Assembly (NCBI GenBank): GCA_026874595.1
Contig: CM049313.1
Span: 56,129,159 to 56,193,158, forward strand
DNA length: 64,000 nt
Reading direction: 5' to 3'
DNA from: Sipunculus nudus
Taxonomy: Eukaryota > Annelida > Sipuncula > Golfingiida > Sipunculidae
Shown here: piece after piece, positions 44,716 to 57,710 of the stretch
Layout of the letters: the number at the start of each line of letters is the position of its first letter
Position numbering within the stretch: position 1 is the stretch's first letter
Made by a program: the position numbers and the translations under genes
Notes under the pieces: generated by a model
Seen by the model: the letters and a program-made list of their open reading frames with translations, nothing else
What the model was told of the DNA's origin: nothing
Databases searched by the model: none

Positions 44716-45113
44716 TTTGGTGGAGGTAACCGCCTCCATTTTTTAATGCTGACTTATCTTATTCTTAATCTAAGTATGTACACCTGCGTTTTGAGACTAC
44801 TTGACAGGGCGGTAGCACTCGCTTCCAATCATTTTAATTTTTGTGTCACCCAGGCCCGGTGTCTACCGTATCTGCGGGTCCTCGGTGTGTAATCATCCCA
44901 ATGGCTGGGTCATAACACCGAGGAACCCCCCAAAGACGCACTCGTATGTGGGTGAAACACGGCTGTTGGACACAGCCTTCCCATTAAGCCTGCTGAGCGC
45001 TCACCCTGGGTGGGGGCCGACCGTGAAAAACTTCACCGCCTCGGCTGAGATTCGAACGCATGATCTCCCGGCTTTGAGTCCTGCGCTCAACCCCTGAGAC
45101 ACAGAAGCCGGTT
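44648..45113 (-). mobile_element. tRNA-derived SINE with 13-bp target-site duplications
   Basis: The flanks are exact copies of GTATAGATCTTAT at 44635-44647 and 45114-45126. Read on the minus strand, the head at 45113 has a box-A-like TGTCTCAGGGGTTGAGCGC and a box-B-like CGTTCGAATCTC (plus-strand positions 45047-45059) at tRNA-like spacing, with an ACTCAAA anticodon-loop-like stretch. The ~300-base body includes a CCTCGGTGT...ACACCGAGG hairpin. The tail is a (CA)n(TA)n simple repeat lying directly against the target duplication, as expected for a SINE 3' end. Insertion by LINE machinery is inferred from this structure. Confidence 0.88.
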
Positions 45114-45126
45114 GTATAGATCTTAT

Positions 45127-46440
45127 CCATGATACGCTGCAAATAAAATTACACAGTTATTAATTTGATTTGAATAGGAGCGATTTCTTTATATTATGAT
45201 AATTGCGAGAATACGGAACAGAAGTAAGGGTAAAATTCGAACATCAAATCTTGTTATGAATTACTCCTTAGCAAATGTTAGGAGAGATACTGGGAAGCAA
45301 TCATCACTTCAAATAAAAAAACTGGTACACGTTTCATTAAATAAAACAACACAATATTTATATCGACCAATTAAAACTTTATTTTTGTTCACGCTGTGTA
45401 CAACTTAAACTTTTTGTTCTGATTGTTGAATATTTGTTGATTGGGAGGAAAAATTTATTTGAATACGTTTTTGCAATAACTCAAACTATAATTCATGAAA
45501 TATTTTTAAAGACATGTTTGATTGGTTAGATGATTTAATTTATACATAATAATTTAACATACCTTAAATATGTTTTCATATTTTACAGGGGAAATAAACG
45601 AACCTTTGGTTTATTGTGTCTGTTTCTTCTTAAATATATAAAAAAGTAAAGAAAAAAATTAAACTTCTTCAAAGTATTTGTACCCAAAGTGACCCTTTAG
45701 AATAGTATTGGCTAATGACAAGCCATCAAACTAACGAGATGTGTTGCTGGTTGAATTTTTTTTTCAGTCACAATCTGCTAATTAGCTGAAACTGAGACTA
45801 ATCAGGTCAAGGGAGTAAAGGGGTATTCTGACCGATGTGGCTTAAGGTTCAGGATGTTCAATGAGATCTAGACATGGCCAGAGCCTTGTTTCTTATAGCA
45901 ATCATCAACACATTATGCTGTGACCAAACAGGGATTTGACCAGCCAGTGGTCAATCTCATTTACAATTGGACAGCACATGGAGTTACAATTAGATAATGA
46001 GTCCATCTTAGGCTTTGTGCAGTTCCAGGTCAATTAAGTCACCTACAGAGCCAACTGTAGCTACACACTGTCTATTACAAGATCAAAGATAATCAAGCCC
46101 TTGCTTTACTCCCAGCCATATAATGTAATATATATGAGACCTGACACAATCACAGGGTTACAGTCCATATACAACATCAGGCCAGGTAACTTTATACAAA
46201 GTTATGACCAGCTCCCATTGCAAAGACAATTGTTTAAAGTCTAGATTTCAGATTAAGGAAGCATCATCTATTTTGTATAACAAATTGATGTTATACCTAG
46301 AAAAGGCATTTGCATAGTGTTGTTACAACTGTCAGTCAGTATAAGTGGTTAGCAGGAATAAATTATTTTTTTTTTTTCAAATTTACAACACCTGAAAACA
46401 TTTTATACAAAAAAAAACAGTTTCTTCAAATGATATTTTT
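45127..46440. other. Intergenic sequence, nothing recognised
   Basis: AT-rich DNA with several short open frames (such as 45196-45408) that carry no recognisable domain. Confidence 0.4.
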
Positions 46441-46460
46441 TTCAGTATAATTTCATATTC

Positions 46461-46841
46461 ATGTTTTTTTTAACTGCCAGATCATCAACCCGCAGCCCGC
46501 CCGCCCCGCACAGACGTCATTTCGGCCCGGCCCGCACTTTCTTAGATGTAGCCCGCCCCGCGTTCGCCCTATCTCAGAATGTCAAACTTGAATTTTTTGT
46601 TTACTTGGAATCCAGAAAGATGGAGTTACTATGCCATTTTAGAATAAACAAGTTCTATGCCTTATTTGAAAAGTCGCATGCATGGTCATTTTTGCAGGAC
46701 TCTTTGATGGAAGCAGATTTGAACGTACAGTTAGAACAAAGGAAAATACGCCGCATGTTAGATAACCCGGGGATGAAGGTTTCCGGTTCGAAAATTCTTA
46801 TCAAACATATTACATTTTTTACTCCCTACACGACATGCTGA
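46461..46841 (+). CDS. Unrecognised 126-codon open frame
   Basis: The frame starts ATGTTTTTTTTA; a splice-acceptor-like tract (TTTTTTTAACTGCCAG) overlaps the start, so codons from about 46483 could instead be an internal exon. The first third is proline/arginine-rich from a GC-rich stretch (CCCGCCCGCCCCGC). The rest looks more protein-like (RKMELLCHFRINKFYALFEK, LMEADLNVQLEQRKIRRMLD). No donor site or known domain was found. It may be a fragment of a decayed element: similar GGGCGGGCG runs occur at 47456 and 47693. Confidence 0.2.
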   Translation: MFFLTARSSTRSPPAPHRRHFGPARTFLDVARPAFALSQNVKLEFFVYLESRKMELLCHFRINKFYALFEKSHAWSFLQDSLMEADLNVQLEQRKIRRMLDNPGMKVSGSKILIKHITFFTPYTTC

Positions 46842-46844
46842 TAT

Positions 46845-49078
46845 ATGCCTTTGGTGTATTTAAAAGCCCTGGTCCTTTGTGGGCAAATATCCCTAAACAA
46901 CATGAGTACGATTTAGAACAGAGTGCACAGCATGGCCTAACTGTTAACTAACTAGATATGTCTTCGGTTTCTTAATTTTTTTACTAGCGTTAATAACCAC
47001 GCAGAACAAAGGGAATGTAGAATGTAACAAGGGAAATCTCCCGGGGATGTATTTAACGAGTGATGGAGCTGTAATGATTAGGGGAAGGGGGAGCGTCAAT
47101 GGCATTTAATTAAATTTGAAGTTGTTGAATATAACCTAAGACCCAGCGGATAGGACCTAATCCAGCCAATAGCTACATTTTTTTAGGATTAATGGTCCAG
47201 AATGACCTTATATTCGCAAGGTTTTATGAAGTAGCATGCTAGAAAATTAATTTAAGAGTGATGATTTAAAATTGGATAAAAGAAGCTTAGACATTATCAT
47301 ATTGGCGGTCATTTTCGATTTTAAGAACGTCATTTAATTTGAAATTTAAAACATCAGTCGAAGGCCGCATCTGATTGCTTAAATAATGTTACAACAATGA
47401 ATTAGGCCAAAGAAAAAAATGTATAGTTATCAGGCACTTATTCCAGAAATCACTGCGGGCGGGCGATATTTTCTTTTTTTTTTTTTTTTTTCTTTTTTGT
47501 ATGTTTCGATAAATTTGTCAAACGATCAGGGAAAAGCCTGATAACAACGAATTTAAAGCCTAAACAGGTAAAAGAACTACATAACAAGGAAATCTAATCA
47601 AACTTTCATTATTTAAACTTTTTGAAAGACGAAAATCAAAATGAAAAAGTTTTGATGCCTGGGGGGTGGGGGGGGGATGGGTGTTAAAATTGACGCGGGC
47701 GGTGTATGAGAACCATTCCATTTATTTTTACTTTTTTTTGGCCCTACATGGATTTTTTTTTTTTTGGGGGGGGGGCTAATTTTTTTTTTTTTTTTTTTTT
47801 TTTGTGGTGGAGGTTTTGATGTTTCATGATGCAGTCACTTTTATTTTGTTATGGTCCAAAATGTTTGAATGGACATTTAAGACGATATAAATAAATTTAT
47901 CTTTTATCTATTTATTTTTTAAGGGGGAGGGGAGAGAGTAATAATCTGATCCTTTATTCTATTTTCCTTCCTATACAAATGTCTGCTATTTTAGCAAGTT
48001 TATCTCTCTTCTGTTTTCGTTAAAGAAGACGACTTTACGACACCAATAACTCTTCTGCCAGGTTAATCACGTGAAGGTGTCGTAAACAAAGGGTATAAGG
48101 TCCAGCCACGTAACAAAGAGAATGTAAAATTACACGGCTGGCCGGCCAGGATATCTTAGAGACGCAAAGCATCCATCACGACTGTCGTAATCCGGTCGTA
48201 AGATGACGCAATCATGGGTAGGTGTAACAGAAATTGCCCTCTTCCTGATAGATTGCGCCTTGGTGACTTTAAAAGTACCATAACTCTGTTGTGATAGGAC
48301 AAGTATTGTTTTAGCAAAGCCATTGAGTACTGTCCTTGACCGAGCCTTGTGAATATCATGTTTTACGGATTGAAATCCTACAAGCTACTGTTTATATGTA
48401 GGTACCAAAAAGGTTAGGTAAAACAATTAAATGGCCTTAGGTATTGAATTCAATTCCATTGATCACATTGACGCATTTTCATATAAACTATAATAAAAGC
48501 CTGTCCTCTGCCTTTTATGGATTTTGTGCCTTTTATTTGGTACACTTACGTTATTATCTGATATGATACCCAAGAGTTTTTCTTTTAGCTAATGAAATAA
48601 GTAGGATCCGAAATGCCACGCCATTTAAGTCTTATTTAAATTAAAAGGATCCAACCAACATTGCCTCTTTCTATCTAAGAATATGCTAAAAATACATGAA
48701 AACTTTCAAATTTTCAATTCAAACCCAATTAGACTTCACCAAACCATTTTTTCCGCGAGAGTATATTCATAGATCGGCTATAATTGCACAAAGTAGACTT
48801 GTAAATGAAGAAGTATGTTCAATTCTAAATATTCTAATTATTTTAAGTTATAGGCTACGACGAGAGCACGTTGAAAAGTGTTACCATGACTACAAGCTAC
48901 CTATATATTTCAACCAGTGAAATTCGCTTAAAAATACTGGTTGAGTCTGGAATGGTGTTCTCCACCAAGAGAGGTTACTTGTTATGGATAATGTTCCCGG
49001 CTCCATGTTATATAACTGTAGTTACATAGGAAGGCTATTTGTATAGATCGTGGCGATGTGACAGGAGGGACTAGGTGA
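46845..49078. other. Intergenic sequence with poly-T and poly-G tracts
   Basis: Long T runs at about 47474-47500 and 47752-47805 with G runs between (about 47662-47680 and 47766-47775). No gene recognised. Confidence 0.45.
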
Positions 49079-49489
49079 TTGGAGAAGCGAAGTCATAGAG
49101 CCCGCTGTGCACCAATAAAGGGGTTCCATTACAGCCAGATCAATGTGTGTCTTGTGAAAGATGCTATCCCCTGGATAAGTACAATAGGCCCAAGGCCGCA
49201 CGCCATCACCGTCGTTGCTACCGACAACACAGAGAGATTCATAAAGAAGCCCCCATCAAGTTACGCGTCTCATCTTTTCCTAAGTGCGAAACGGACAAAT
49301 CGACATTTCAATGTACGTGTAGCCTTCGGTGTCATGAGAAAGACGTCTCACAACCACATATCTCTCTGTGATTTAGAACAACACAGTATTTTGATTTTCA
49401 TTTTCAATTATACTTTTACGAATAGAAATTTTGCAGTATTAATAACAATGGCCTGGAAGCTCAAACAGCTAGTACCCTGCCAGGTGTAA
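49079..49489 (+). other. Overlapping open frames in a GC-richer patch, unrecognised
   Basis: Two forward frames overlap (49079-49489 and 49147-49371). The shorter is cysteine- and arginine-rich (CERCYPLDKYNRPKAARHHR). Neither shows a known domain, and only one could be real. The GC rise over about 49040-49380 suggests an old element or exon. Confidence 0.2.
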
Positions 49490-49677
49490 AACTAGAATTG
49501 TATGCCAACACTGATACCACAATCTGTCGTAGCCTTTAGGATAACCAATTTTAAAATAAAATACATGAAAACTACTGGCTGGATTTATGCGAATTTAATT
49601 TCCAAGAAATATGCGAGTTTCTACTCGAAACGATTCTCTTCTGTTTGGGCACTGTTGGGCGGCCGGAACTACTTGTG

Positions 49678-49943
49678 TCAGTGGCGGATCCAGACGGGGA
49701 GCTTTAGGGGCTGAGCCCCCCCCCCCCCCCACCCCCACCCCACCCCCCACCCCACCCCCAGACTGAAACATTTTTTTACATTATTTCCAGTTCCCGTAAT
49801 ACAAATATCACCCTTCCAACTGAAAAACAAAAGTTGAAAACCAAAAACTACTAAAATGGTCCGCGTCTGTCAGTCCCTCCGTCCTTTTGTCCGTCCGTCC
49901 GTCCGTCGGGCCGTCCGTCCGTCCTACAATCCGTCCGTCCGTC
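49678..49943. repeat. GGCGGATCC-capped poly-C element end followed by (CCGT)n
   Basis: GTGGCGGATCCAGACGGGG leads into C-rich repeats (about 49717-49760), then 49886-49943 is a (CCGT)n microsatellite. The cap GGCGGATCCA recurs in inverted orientation at 51628-51645 as TGGATCCGCC next to another poly-C run, so these may be two ends of one ~1.9-kb element or two members of a family. Confidence 0.5.
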
Positions 49944-51064
<1,121 letters not shown>

Positions 51065-51531
51065 CCTCACGCTAGAAATTGTAAATTCACAATATATAAA
51101 ATACACATTATATGAATTGTCCGACTTTAAAGTCTGCATTTACGTAAAGTCTCAACTTCGTACTTGAGTTTCCAGTTGTAACTATGTCTCGAAGAAATAT
51201 TATGTTGCACATCTGTACCCATTTACAACAATTTAAAATTAAAAAATGTCAGATCGTATATGAAGTGGGAAAATGCAAAAGGTATGTATTGATATCAATA
51301 GCCATGGAGTTAGGTTTCCGATACCTCTATCTCTCATCCGTCAAAAACAGTTGATTTTTTTTTTAAATAATTATTCTGAAGTTTATGAATAGAAAAAGGG
51401 CAGCTTTTGCTTTTTAAAAGGCGAAGAATTCAGTTTTAGTGTAAAGTTTAAAGTGACTTCAATTCAAGTAACGTATCCAACGATTGACCGATTATAACCT
51501 TTTAAACATCAGAAGTTTACACAACAATAAA

Positions 51532-51534
<3 letters not shown>

Positions 51535-51581
<47 letters not shown>

Positions 51582-51648
51582 TATGCAAAGTATCTACTAG
51601 CCCCCCCCCCCCCCCCCCAACACTTGCAAAATCCTGGATCCGCCCATG
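51535..51648. repeat. (TA)n tract, poly-C run and inverted TGGATCCGCC cap
   Basis: (TA)n at 51535-51578, poly-C at about 51601-51618, then ATCCTGGATCCGCC at 51630-51645. The cap is the inverse of the one at 49682. Confidence 0.7.
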
Positions 51649-52285
51649 TGTGTTAACTGTTAAACTTCAACATAAAAAAAAATTTGTTACATTTCAAGGA
51701 CACACCCTCTGTTTACATTGCACATGTCCAAATCTCCACAGGTGTCGTGGTTGTTGTCAAGAAATATGCCTGTAATCTTTTATGCTAACAGTTCCAGTTG
51801 TTCCTGTGCTATTGTGTACAAGATTTATCATTAAGTATACAAACACCTTAAATCGTATACAAATATGATTCGTAACATTTGTATTTGTAAGAAGGTGGTA
51901 TTTGGAAAGTAAATCATTTAAGTCATTATCTTTTAATTTTCTTTACCCTAGGCTAAGGAACAAGATGTCATGGAATGAAAGCTATTTCTGACTAATACAT
52001 CAAGAAGAAAATGTCATTTCACTAGGGCACTACAGGTGGCGCAACTTGCAGGCAAAATACATGTACATCGCAGTCACTTGACTAATATATCTGCTATATT
52101 TTGGTAAAGCTTGTGTTCAGTTCATGAGACAAAACGTAACAAATTTTGAACATACATTGAAACATGTGAAATCATAAATTTTCGTGATCAACAAAGTTCA
52201 AAGTTCTGTGGAAACATTTGAAAAATAATATAGTGATCATTAAACTGTACCCGCCAAACCAGAGTTTTTTTGGGTTTTTTTTGTC
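51649..52285. other. Intergenic sequence, nothing recognised
   Basis: AT-rich DNA; no gene or element end found. Confidence 0.4.
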
Positions 52286-53556
52286 AAACGTGGACTGTTT
52301 TGTTGTAGACCAGACTGGTAGTGCGACCTACCTTCCCTTTTTCATAGAATACATTGATGCCCTTTACTAATCAGTGTTTGCCACCTTGTTCACAAGTCTG
52401 GTGTACGTATCTAAGGAGTGGATGGATGCCTTAGCCTGAAGTTTGCTCATTCGTCCGTCTTGGATAGCTCTGTCGCAGAGCAGACAGATGGCGTGACCTA
52501 CCGTTCCGTTTTTGTAGACTACATAACATCGAGGCCCTTTTCTCAGGAGTGGTTTGGCGTATCGGCCTGAAATTTTGCATTTTCATCGGTTTTTGGTACA
52601 TTTCTCATACACGAGACTAGAGGCGCCACCTGCAATCATGTATTTGTGGAGAGCTTTGATCTATTTATTTCAAGAATGGTTTAATGTATCAGCCTGTAAG
52701 TTTACATGTCTATAGATCTTGGAATTATTTACCTCGTGTACAAGACTGGTAGCTCCACCTGCAATCAAATTCATCTGTTGCCATCTGTAGGTCTGTTTTC
52801 ACTGATAACCACATACCCCAGGAGTGACTTGGTGTATCGGCCTTAATATATCCTAATAGATAAACCTTAGATTTCTCGAACATAAAACTGGTGGCGCAAC
52901 TTACAATCACGTATTTGTAGAATACATTCAGGCATTTATCTCAGGAGTAGTTACATGATTCAGCCCGAAATTTTGCATATCCATCGATCTTAGCTAATTT
53001 TTTATCACATCTATGAGATATGCATTTATCTCATGAGTGGTTTGACTTGACAGCCATAAATTCAGGATGGCATTATCGTGTACGCATGACTGGTGGTGTC
53101 ACGTAAATTTTTCTTTAGTTTAATCCGTGCGTCTTGGAATACCTAGGCATCTCTGATGCCACAGATTTTGAGGGCTGTCACGTTAGGAGAGATTCCATGT
53201 CTCACTTTAACCATGCCTCTTTGATTTTGCGGATACCTGTAGTCGCTTGTCGACTGCCCATATTCTATTTATATTTGTTCTACGGAATTCTTATATATGA
53301 TTTAAGTTCTTATTTACTGGTTTGTCTGAAGGAAAGTGGAAAACATAATTTTTGATCATATAAAGTAGTTCAACAGAGGTGGCGCCACTAGAAGATTATA
53401 ATCACGTGTCAGTCATGACTTTGTCATTAAACTCTGGTAACATAGGGGTATAGACAAATTTGGTAAAAAGAAGGAAGCGGGAGGTACTGCCAGACGGAAG
53501 AACGGACGGACGTGGACTATTTTAGAGGTCCAGCCACCTCGGATGGGGGACTATAA
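52286..53556 (+). mobile_element. Pearl/HINE-like element, family IV
   Basis: Diverged tandem units of roughly 140-190 bases, each with ACTGGTGGC(G/T)C(A/C)ACCT, CAATCA(C/T)GTATTTGTAG, a CTCAGGAGTGGTTTG block and CAGCCTGAAATTTTGCAT. At least six units are visible between about 52315 and 53390. The right end has ACGGACGG (about 53503-53514) and a cap GTGGACTATTTTAGAGGTCC...GGGGGACTAT. The left end begins CGTGGACTGTTTTGTTGTAG, a partial direct match to that cap. Architecture as in the other families; no coding capacity. Confidence 0.7.
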
Positions 53557-54560
53557 ATGACGATTTTGTGAGGGGAAAAGTCAAGAATATCAGGAAGGAA
53601 GTTTAATATAGAAGACTCGATGTTCATTCACACAAAAAAAAATGTCTGTGAAAAATATGAGCAGAACAAGTGTTGGATGTGACCTTGGATATGTTTTGTC
53701 CTCTTTGGTATTATCTCTAATAACAATAAAAGATAAAACAGAAGAACCTTCAGGAATGAAGTTTGCATAGATCCAATCGGCTGCTTTGGCTGAAATTGGG
53801 ATGGAAATGAGAAATGGGAAAGAGCTTTTGCGGAAGATAATGCCATTTTCAGTGACAGTATGACAGTAAACAAACACCGAGGCGGAAAAGCAGTCAAGTT
53901 TATCAACCATTCAAAGTCATTTTGGTGGTCAGGGAAAAATACATTCCGTAAGGCAAACATCTCAAAAGAAGTCGTTGTGAGGTATCGTAGCTCTAATTTT
54001 TCACGGACGGACCAGTATACTAGTATTTTTTATTGAGCATCATGCCCGTGGTATTTATTCCTGGTGCAAATAGCTGAGCTTGCCACACTCCACTCAAAGA
54101 AATAATTACGTGTATTAATGTATAAAAATTTTAATCCCAAGGTACAAGTGAAAATGGAATAGACTTTGTGTTGTTCATATCATTACAATTACATTCATAC
54201 TAAAAATGGGAAAATATTCCGTACTTCGCTCGACCATAAATTTTATTTATTAAACATTCGCTGCAAATTTTTGCCCCAACATCCGTATTACAATTTTATG
54301 GCCTAAATAATTATCCAAATTACCCCTGCATGCAAAATTACTGTCCGCGTCTAAAGACTGATAACAACCAAAGGCTGATGTGACCATTTGGCCACTTGTA
54401 TCATAAAAACCAGTGAACAGTGTTTGAAAAGGTGTCACATATATGTGAAAGCCAGATAATATTCGAACAGGTCTGATTTATGACTGCCAAGCATTGTGTG
54501 TTAAGAAGCGCAAGAGTGTCAAGAAAGATTGAGAGTGCGTTTTGCGCTGGATGACTGATG
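53557..54560. other. Intergenic sequence with two overlapping minus-strand open frames
   Basis: Frames of 106 and 110 codons overlap on the minus strand (53590-53910 and 53628-53960). Neither has a recognisable domain; at most one could be coding. Otherwise nothing found. Confidence 0.3.
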
Positions 54561-54640
54561 ATGAAGTTCTTCCATGGGTGGATCCTAGATTTTCGAAATG
54601 GGGGCGGGGGGTCAATCCCAGACGCCCATTGTAATCCTGT
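54561..54640. repeat. GGATCC/G-tract element end
   Basis: CATGGGTGGATCCTAGATTTT followed by GGGGGCGGGGGG, the same cap type as at 49682 and 51630. Confidence 0.45.
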
Positions 54641-55514
54641 AAACGTCATGAATTTCCATGAAACTCGTTATAAATATTTATGAATCGAGTTTCTCTCCTG
54701 AATTAAATTCCCGGCAATAAGGTCAGCAGACATACTACGGGTGTATTATGCACCTTTGCGGTGTCCTTGTACGTAAATCCATTCTCATATCATATTTCTG
54801 TGTCTCTGTACTTGCTCGGTGATATTTTACACTTGTTGAGGTTCTAGTTCAGCATTCAAATAATTTACTTGATAGAGCAATTATGTGCATCATTCTATGC
54901 ACGTGGGCAGAGTGTAAAAAGTCATCAGAACTGCTGTGTAACAAATACAAACTACATGTATTTGAGAAACAGTTTATACCTCAAGAGAGTTTTGGATTGA
55001 AAGGATGTTTACGGACCGCATCAAATGCCCGCACTTGTTCTATTTTGCAACCTACGGAAAGTGTCGCCATCTGTTGGTCTCTTTAATAAACAAGTCCTGG
55101 CAGCCTCTTGGAAACCAACCTGTTTTGTGTGAGGAAAAAATTTTGAGGTTCAGCGGCATACAGGTATATAATATGCACTACATACAATTCTAACAGGTCG
55201 TGATAGCCCCCCCCCCCCCCCCCCCGATCTGTCGCGACTACCATCTTTAAAAATTTGAGCCAGTGCATTGCAGTGCCCATGCATGCTTCACTCGCTTGTA
55301 CTTTTCATTAAATATATTAAATGGCGTGTGTATAAATAAAGATGTTGTGTGTATTGATACATAAATTTACACATATACATTGGAGAGCTAATTCAAACAC
55401 AGGTATAGAACCGGTATTAAAAGAAATTAAAAAAAAAAAGAAATATCGCGTCGCAGTTATATTTCTCCATTCTTAGTACCAGAGAAAGCCGCAAATTTAA
55501 AAAAAAAATAATAA
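54641..55514. other. Intergenic sequence with a poly-C run
   Basis: A poly-C run of about 18 lies at 55207-55224, followed by GATCTGTCGCGAC. The same C-run then GATC junction occurs at 55537 and 55737, so this may be a fragment of the tandem element at 55515-55745. Confidence 0.4.
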
Positions 55515-55745
55515 CTTGATCCCCCCCCCCCCCCCCCGATCGAAGCCGCAAAAAATGGCCCGAAAACCTTGAGAAAGGTTGCGGAGACGGAAAAGGGGAG
55601 TGGTCCGGACCACCGAGACTTCCTGCCTCCCCCCGATCCAACCAGCAAAAAAATGGCCCGAAACCCTTGAAAAAAGGTTGCGGAGACGGAAAATGGGGGT
55701 GGTCCGGACCCCCATGACCCCCCCCCCCCCCCCCCCGATCCACAT
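55515..55745. repeat. Two ~105-bp tandem units with poly-C and TCCGGA palindromes
   Basis: Each unit runs C-run, GATC(G/C)AA, CAAAAAATGGCCCGAAA, CCTTGA...AAGGTTGCGGAGACGG and GTGGTCCGGACCAC/GGTGGTCCGGACCCCC. The first unit contains a perfect 14-base palindrome (GTGGTCCGGACCAC). Long open frames on the minus strand here are glycine/proline artefacts of the C and G runs. Confidence 0.75.
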
Positions 55746-56014
55746 CTGTCTTTAGTGACGGATATAGATGAGAGGCTTCGCTTTATAAAGTTTGTTGAAT
55801 TCAGGATGGGGATTGCCGTTTAAATTAAATGACAGAAAGTATTTTATGCGTAAGGGATACCCTTTACATTATATATATGGAAAACACTTTTAAAAGTTTA
55901 CCGTAAAAATTTATGGGTTGCATCCTTGCGATCGCTCAGCCACTTATTATTACAAGTATATATGGTAATTGTAGATGTGAAAAAGTGGAAAATCTGTAAA
56001 AGACACTGCGACAC

Positions 56015-56017
<3 letters not shown>
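55746..56017. other. Intergenic sequence, nothing recognised
   Basis: AT-rich DNA; no gene recognised. Confidence 0.4.

Positions 56018-56073
<56 letters not shown>
56018..56073. repeat. (TA)n microsatellite
   Basis: Uninterrupted (TA)n run of about 56 bases. Confidence 0.95.
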
Positions 56074-56074
<1 letters not shown>

Positions 56075-56734
56075 TTTATGCCTTATAGACTTGAATATTT
56101 CAATAAAATTTGTGTATATTCTATTAATCTGCTTTGATCAGGACGATTTATCATTCGGTATAGGTCTATAAAATGCTTAATCTAAAATTGTTTTTAAAAG
56201 AATGATTATCTCATGTACATGTACGCCGGCCTCTCCTGTCTTAATCACCCTTTATTGTTTTAATTATAGAGCTCTTATAGCTGAAACTCTATTGCCGCTG
56301 ATATTCAAATTTAGTTTGACAATAGAGAAACAAAGTGTATTTTTATACATTTTATGATAATTTTTTGTTCGAAGGAAATTTACAATGCATGTAAATTTAT
56401 CAAGAGCTTCAAAGGTAACATAGGCAGGGTTATAGCCACGCCGGTCGGCGCCGGTCGGTGGGTTGCCGTGACGGGCCGTTCGCCACAAAGTAAACATTTG
56501 TAACCCATGCACCGACCGGCACTAAAGCTTAAAAAAATCGTCATAAAACCAGCTACCAGCACTGAAACTTTTTTAGTACCCTATAATGCATTGAATTTGT
56601 ACCTCATAAGTATATTTACAAACAAATGAATCAATCGAGCGCCGAAATAATAATTAATAAATAGTTATAACACATAGAACAACGCAAAGACAAATCTTAC
56701 ATGTTCCGAAATCGAGTGTGTGCACCTTTATTAA
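56074..56734. other. Intergenic sequence with a short GC-rich patch
   Basis: Around 56435-56480 the motif CGCCGGTCGG is repeated within a GC-rich patch. No gene recognised. Confidence 0.4.
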
Positions 56735-56868
56735 GTGTAAATACATGACATTATCATTATTTATGCGTGATGAAATGGGAAATACCCCGGATTTCACCTA
56801 TAAATAGTGTAAATTCCTGACATTATCATTATTTATGTGTGATGAAATGGGGAATACCCCGGAATACC
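56735..56868. repeat. Tandem duplication, 72-base period
   Basis: Two units with GTGTAAAT(A/T)C(A/C)TGACATT, ATCATTATTTATG(C/T)GTGATG and AAATGGG(A/G)AATACCCCGGA, starting near 56735 and 56807. Confidence 0.85.
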
Positions 56869-57664
56869 ATCCGTGATTGGCTAATTTCGTAGTTAAGGTC
56901 ACAGTGCACATCCAGGAAATTCAAGTTTAACAGGTCTGCATGCATATCTGAAAGCCACTCTACACGGTGTGACTGGTAGCACGACATCAGGCCCATGCAC
57001 CTTACGGGAAATTGCCAACGAATATAATGATTGATCATGTTATGCTGTGATAATGTGACTGTCCATGGTCTGAAGAGGGTGCCATGTGTATTCAGCGGTC
57101 AACAGGAAACGCAGAAGAAGTGTTACTAGTCTAAAATACCCATGGCATGCCTTTTTTTTTCTTTATACAGCACTATATTATTTAAGAGCAACGAGACAAT
57201 TAAACTATTTCCTTAAGATATAATACATTTTTCCTCATACGCACATACATTGATAAATATAGGCCTAAAGTTACGAGGCAGAACAATGGTTGAATCCTTG
57301 AAGTGATGCTGAATGTATGTAGTTTATCATAGTTTTGCAGGACATGTTGCATAACATGTCGTTATGTGTATGGACTCTTCATGTTGAGCGTGTGACTTTT
57401 CGCGCGACTAGTCGCACCGTGCATGTACGGCGGGCTTAAAGGTTTGAGAGCCTTTAAGGCTCCGCGGAGAGCCGTAGAATCCACTTTATACAATTGATAG
57501 TTAAAAAAAAAACAAAAGTATCGCTTGAAAACTTGTGCCATTACTCTTAGCATGTTTTTCCACTGTTAAAGACCGTTATAAATATAAAGTTTATCTAAGA
57601 CCGTTGCAAAATTAGGTATATCTAAGAGCTAAATAAAAATGGACTCGTCACTCGAGTGTATAGT

Positions 57665-57710
<46 letters not shown>

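Noticed and set aside
49079-49489. 136-codon forward frame as a real gene
   Set aside because: No domain, a competing overlapping frame and no clear splice signals; kept only as a GC-rich patch of unknown origin.
53590-53960. Overlapping 106- and 110-codon minus-strand frames
   Set aside because: They overlap in different frames, have no recognisable domain and no splice signals I could support.
55417-55745. Minus-strand frames rich in Gly, Pro and Phe
   Set aside because: They arise from poly-C/poly-G runs and a two-unit tandem repeat; no codon bias or domain.
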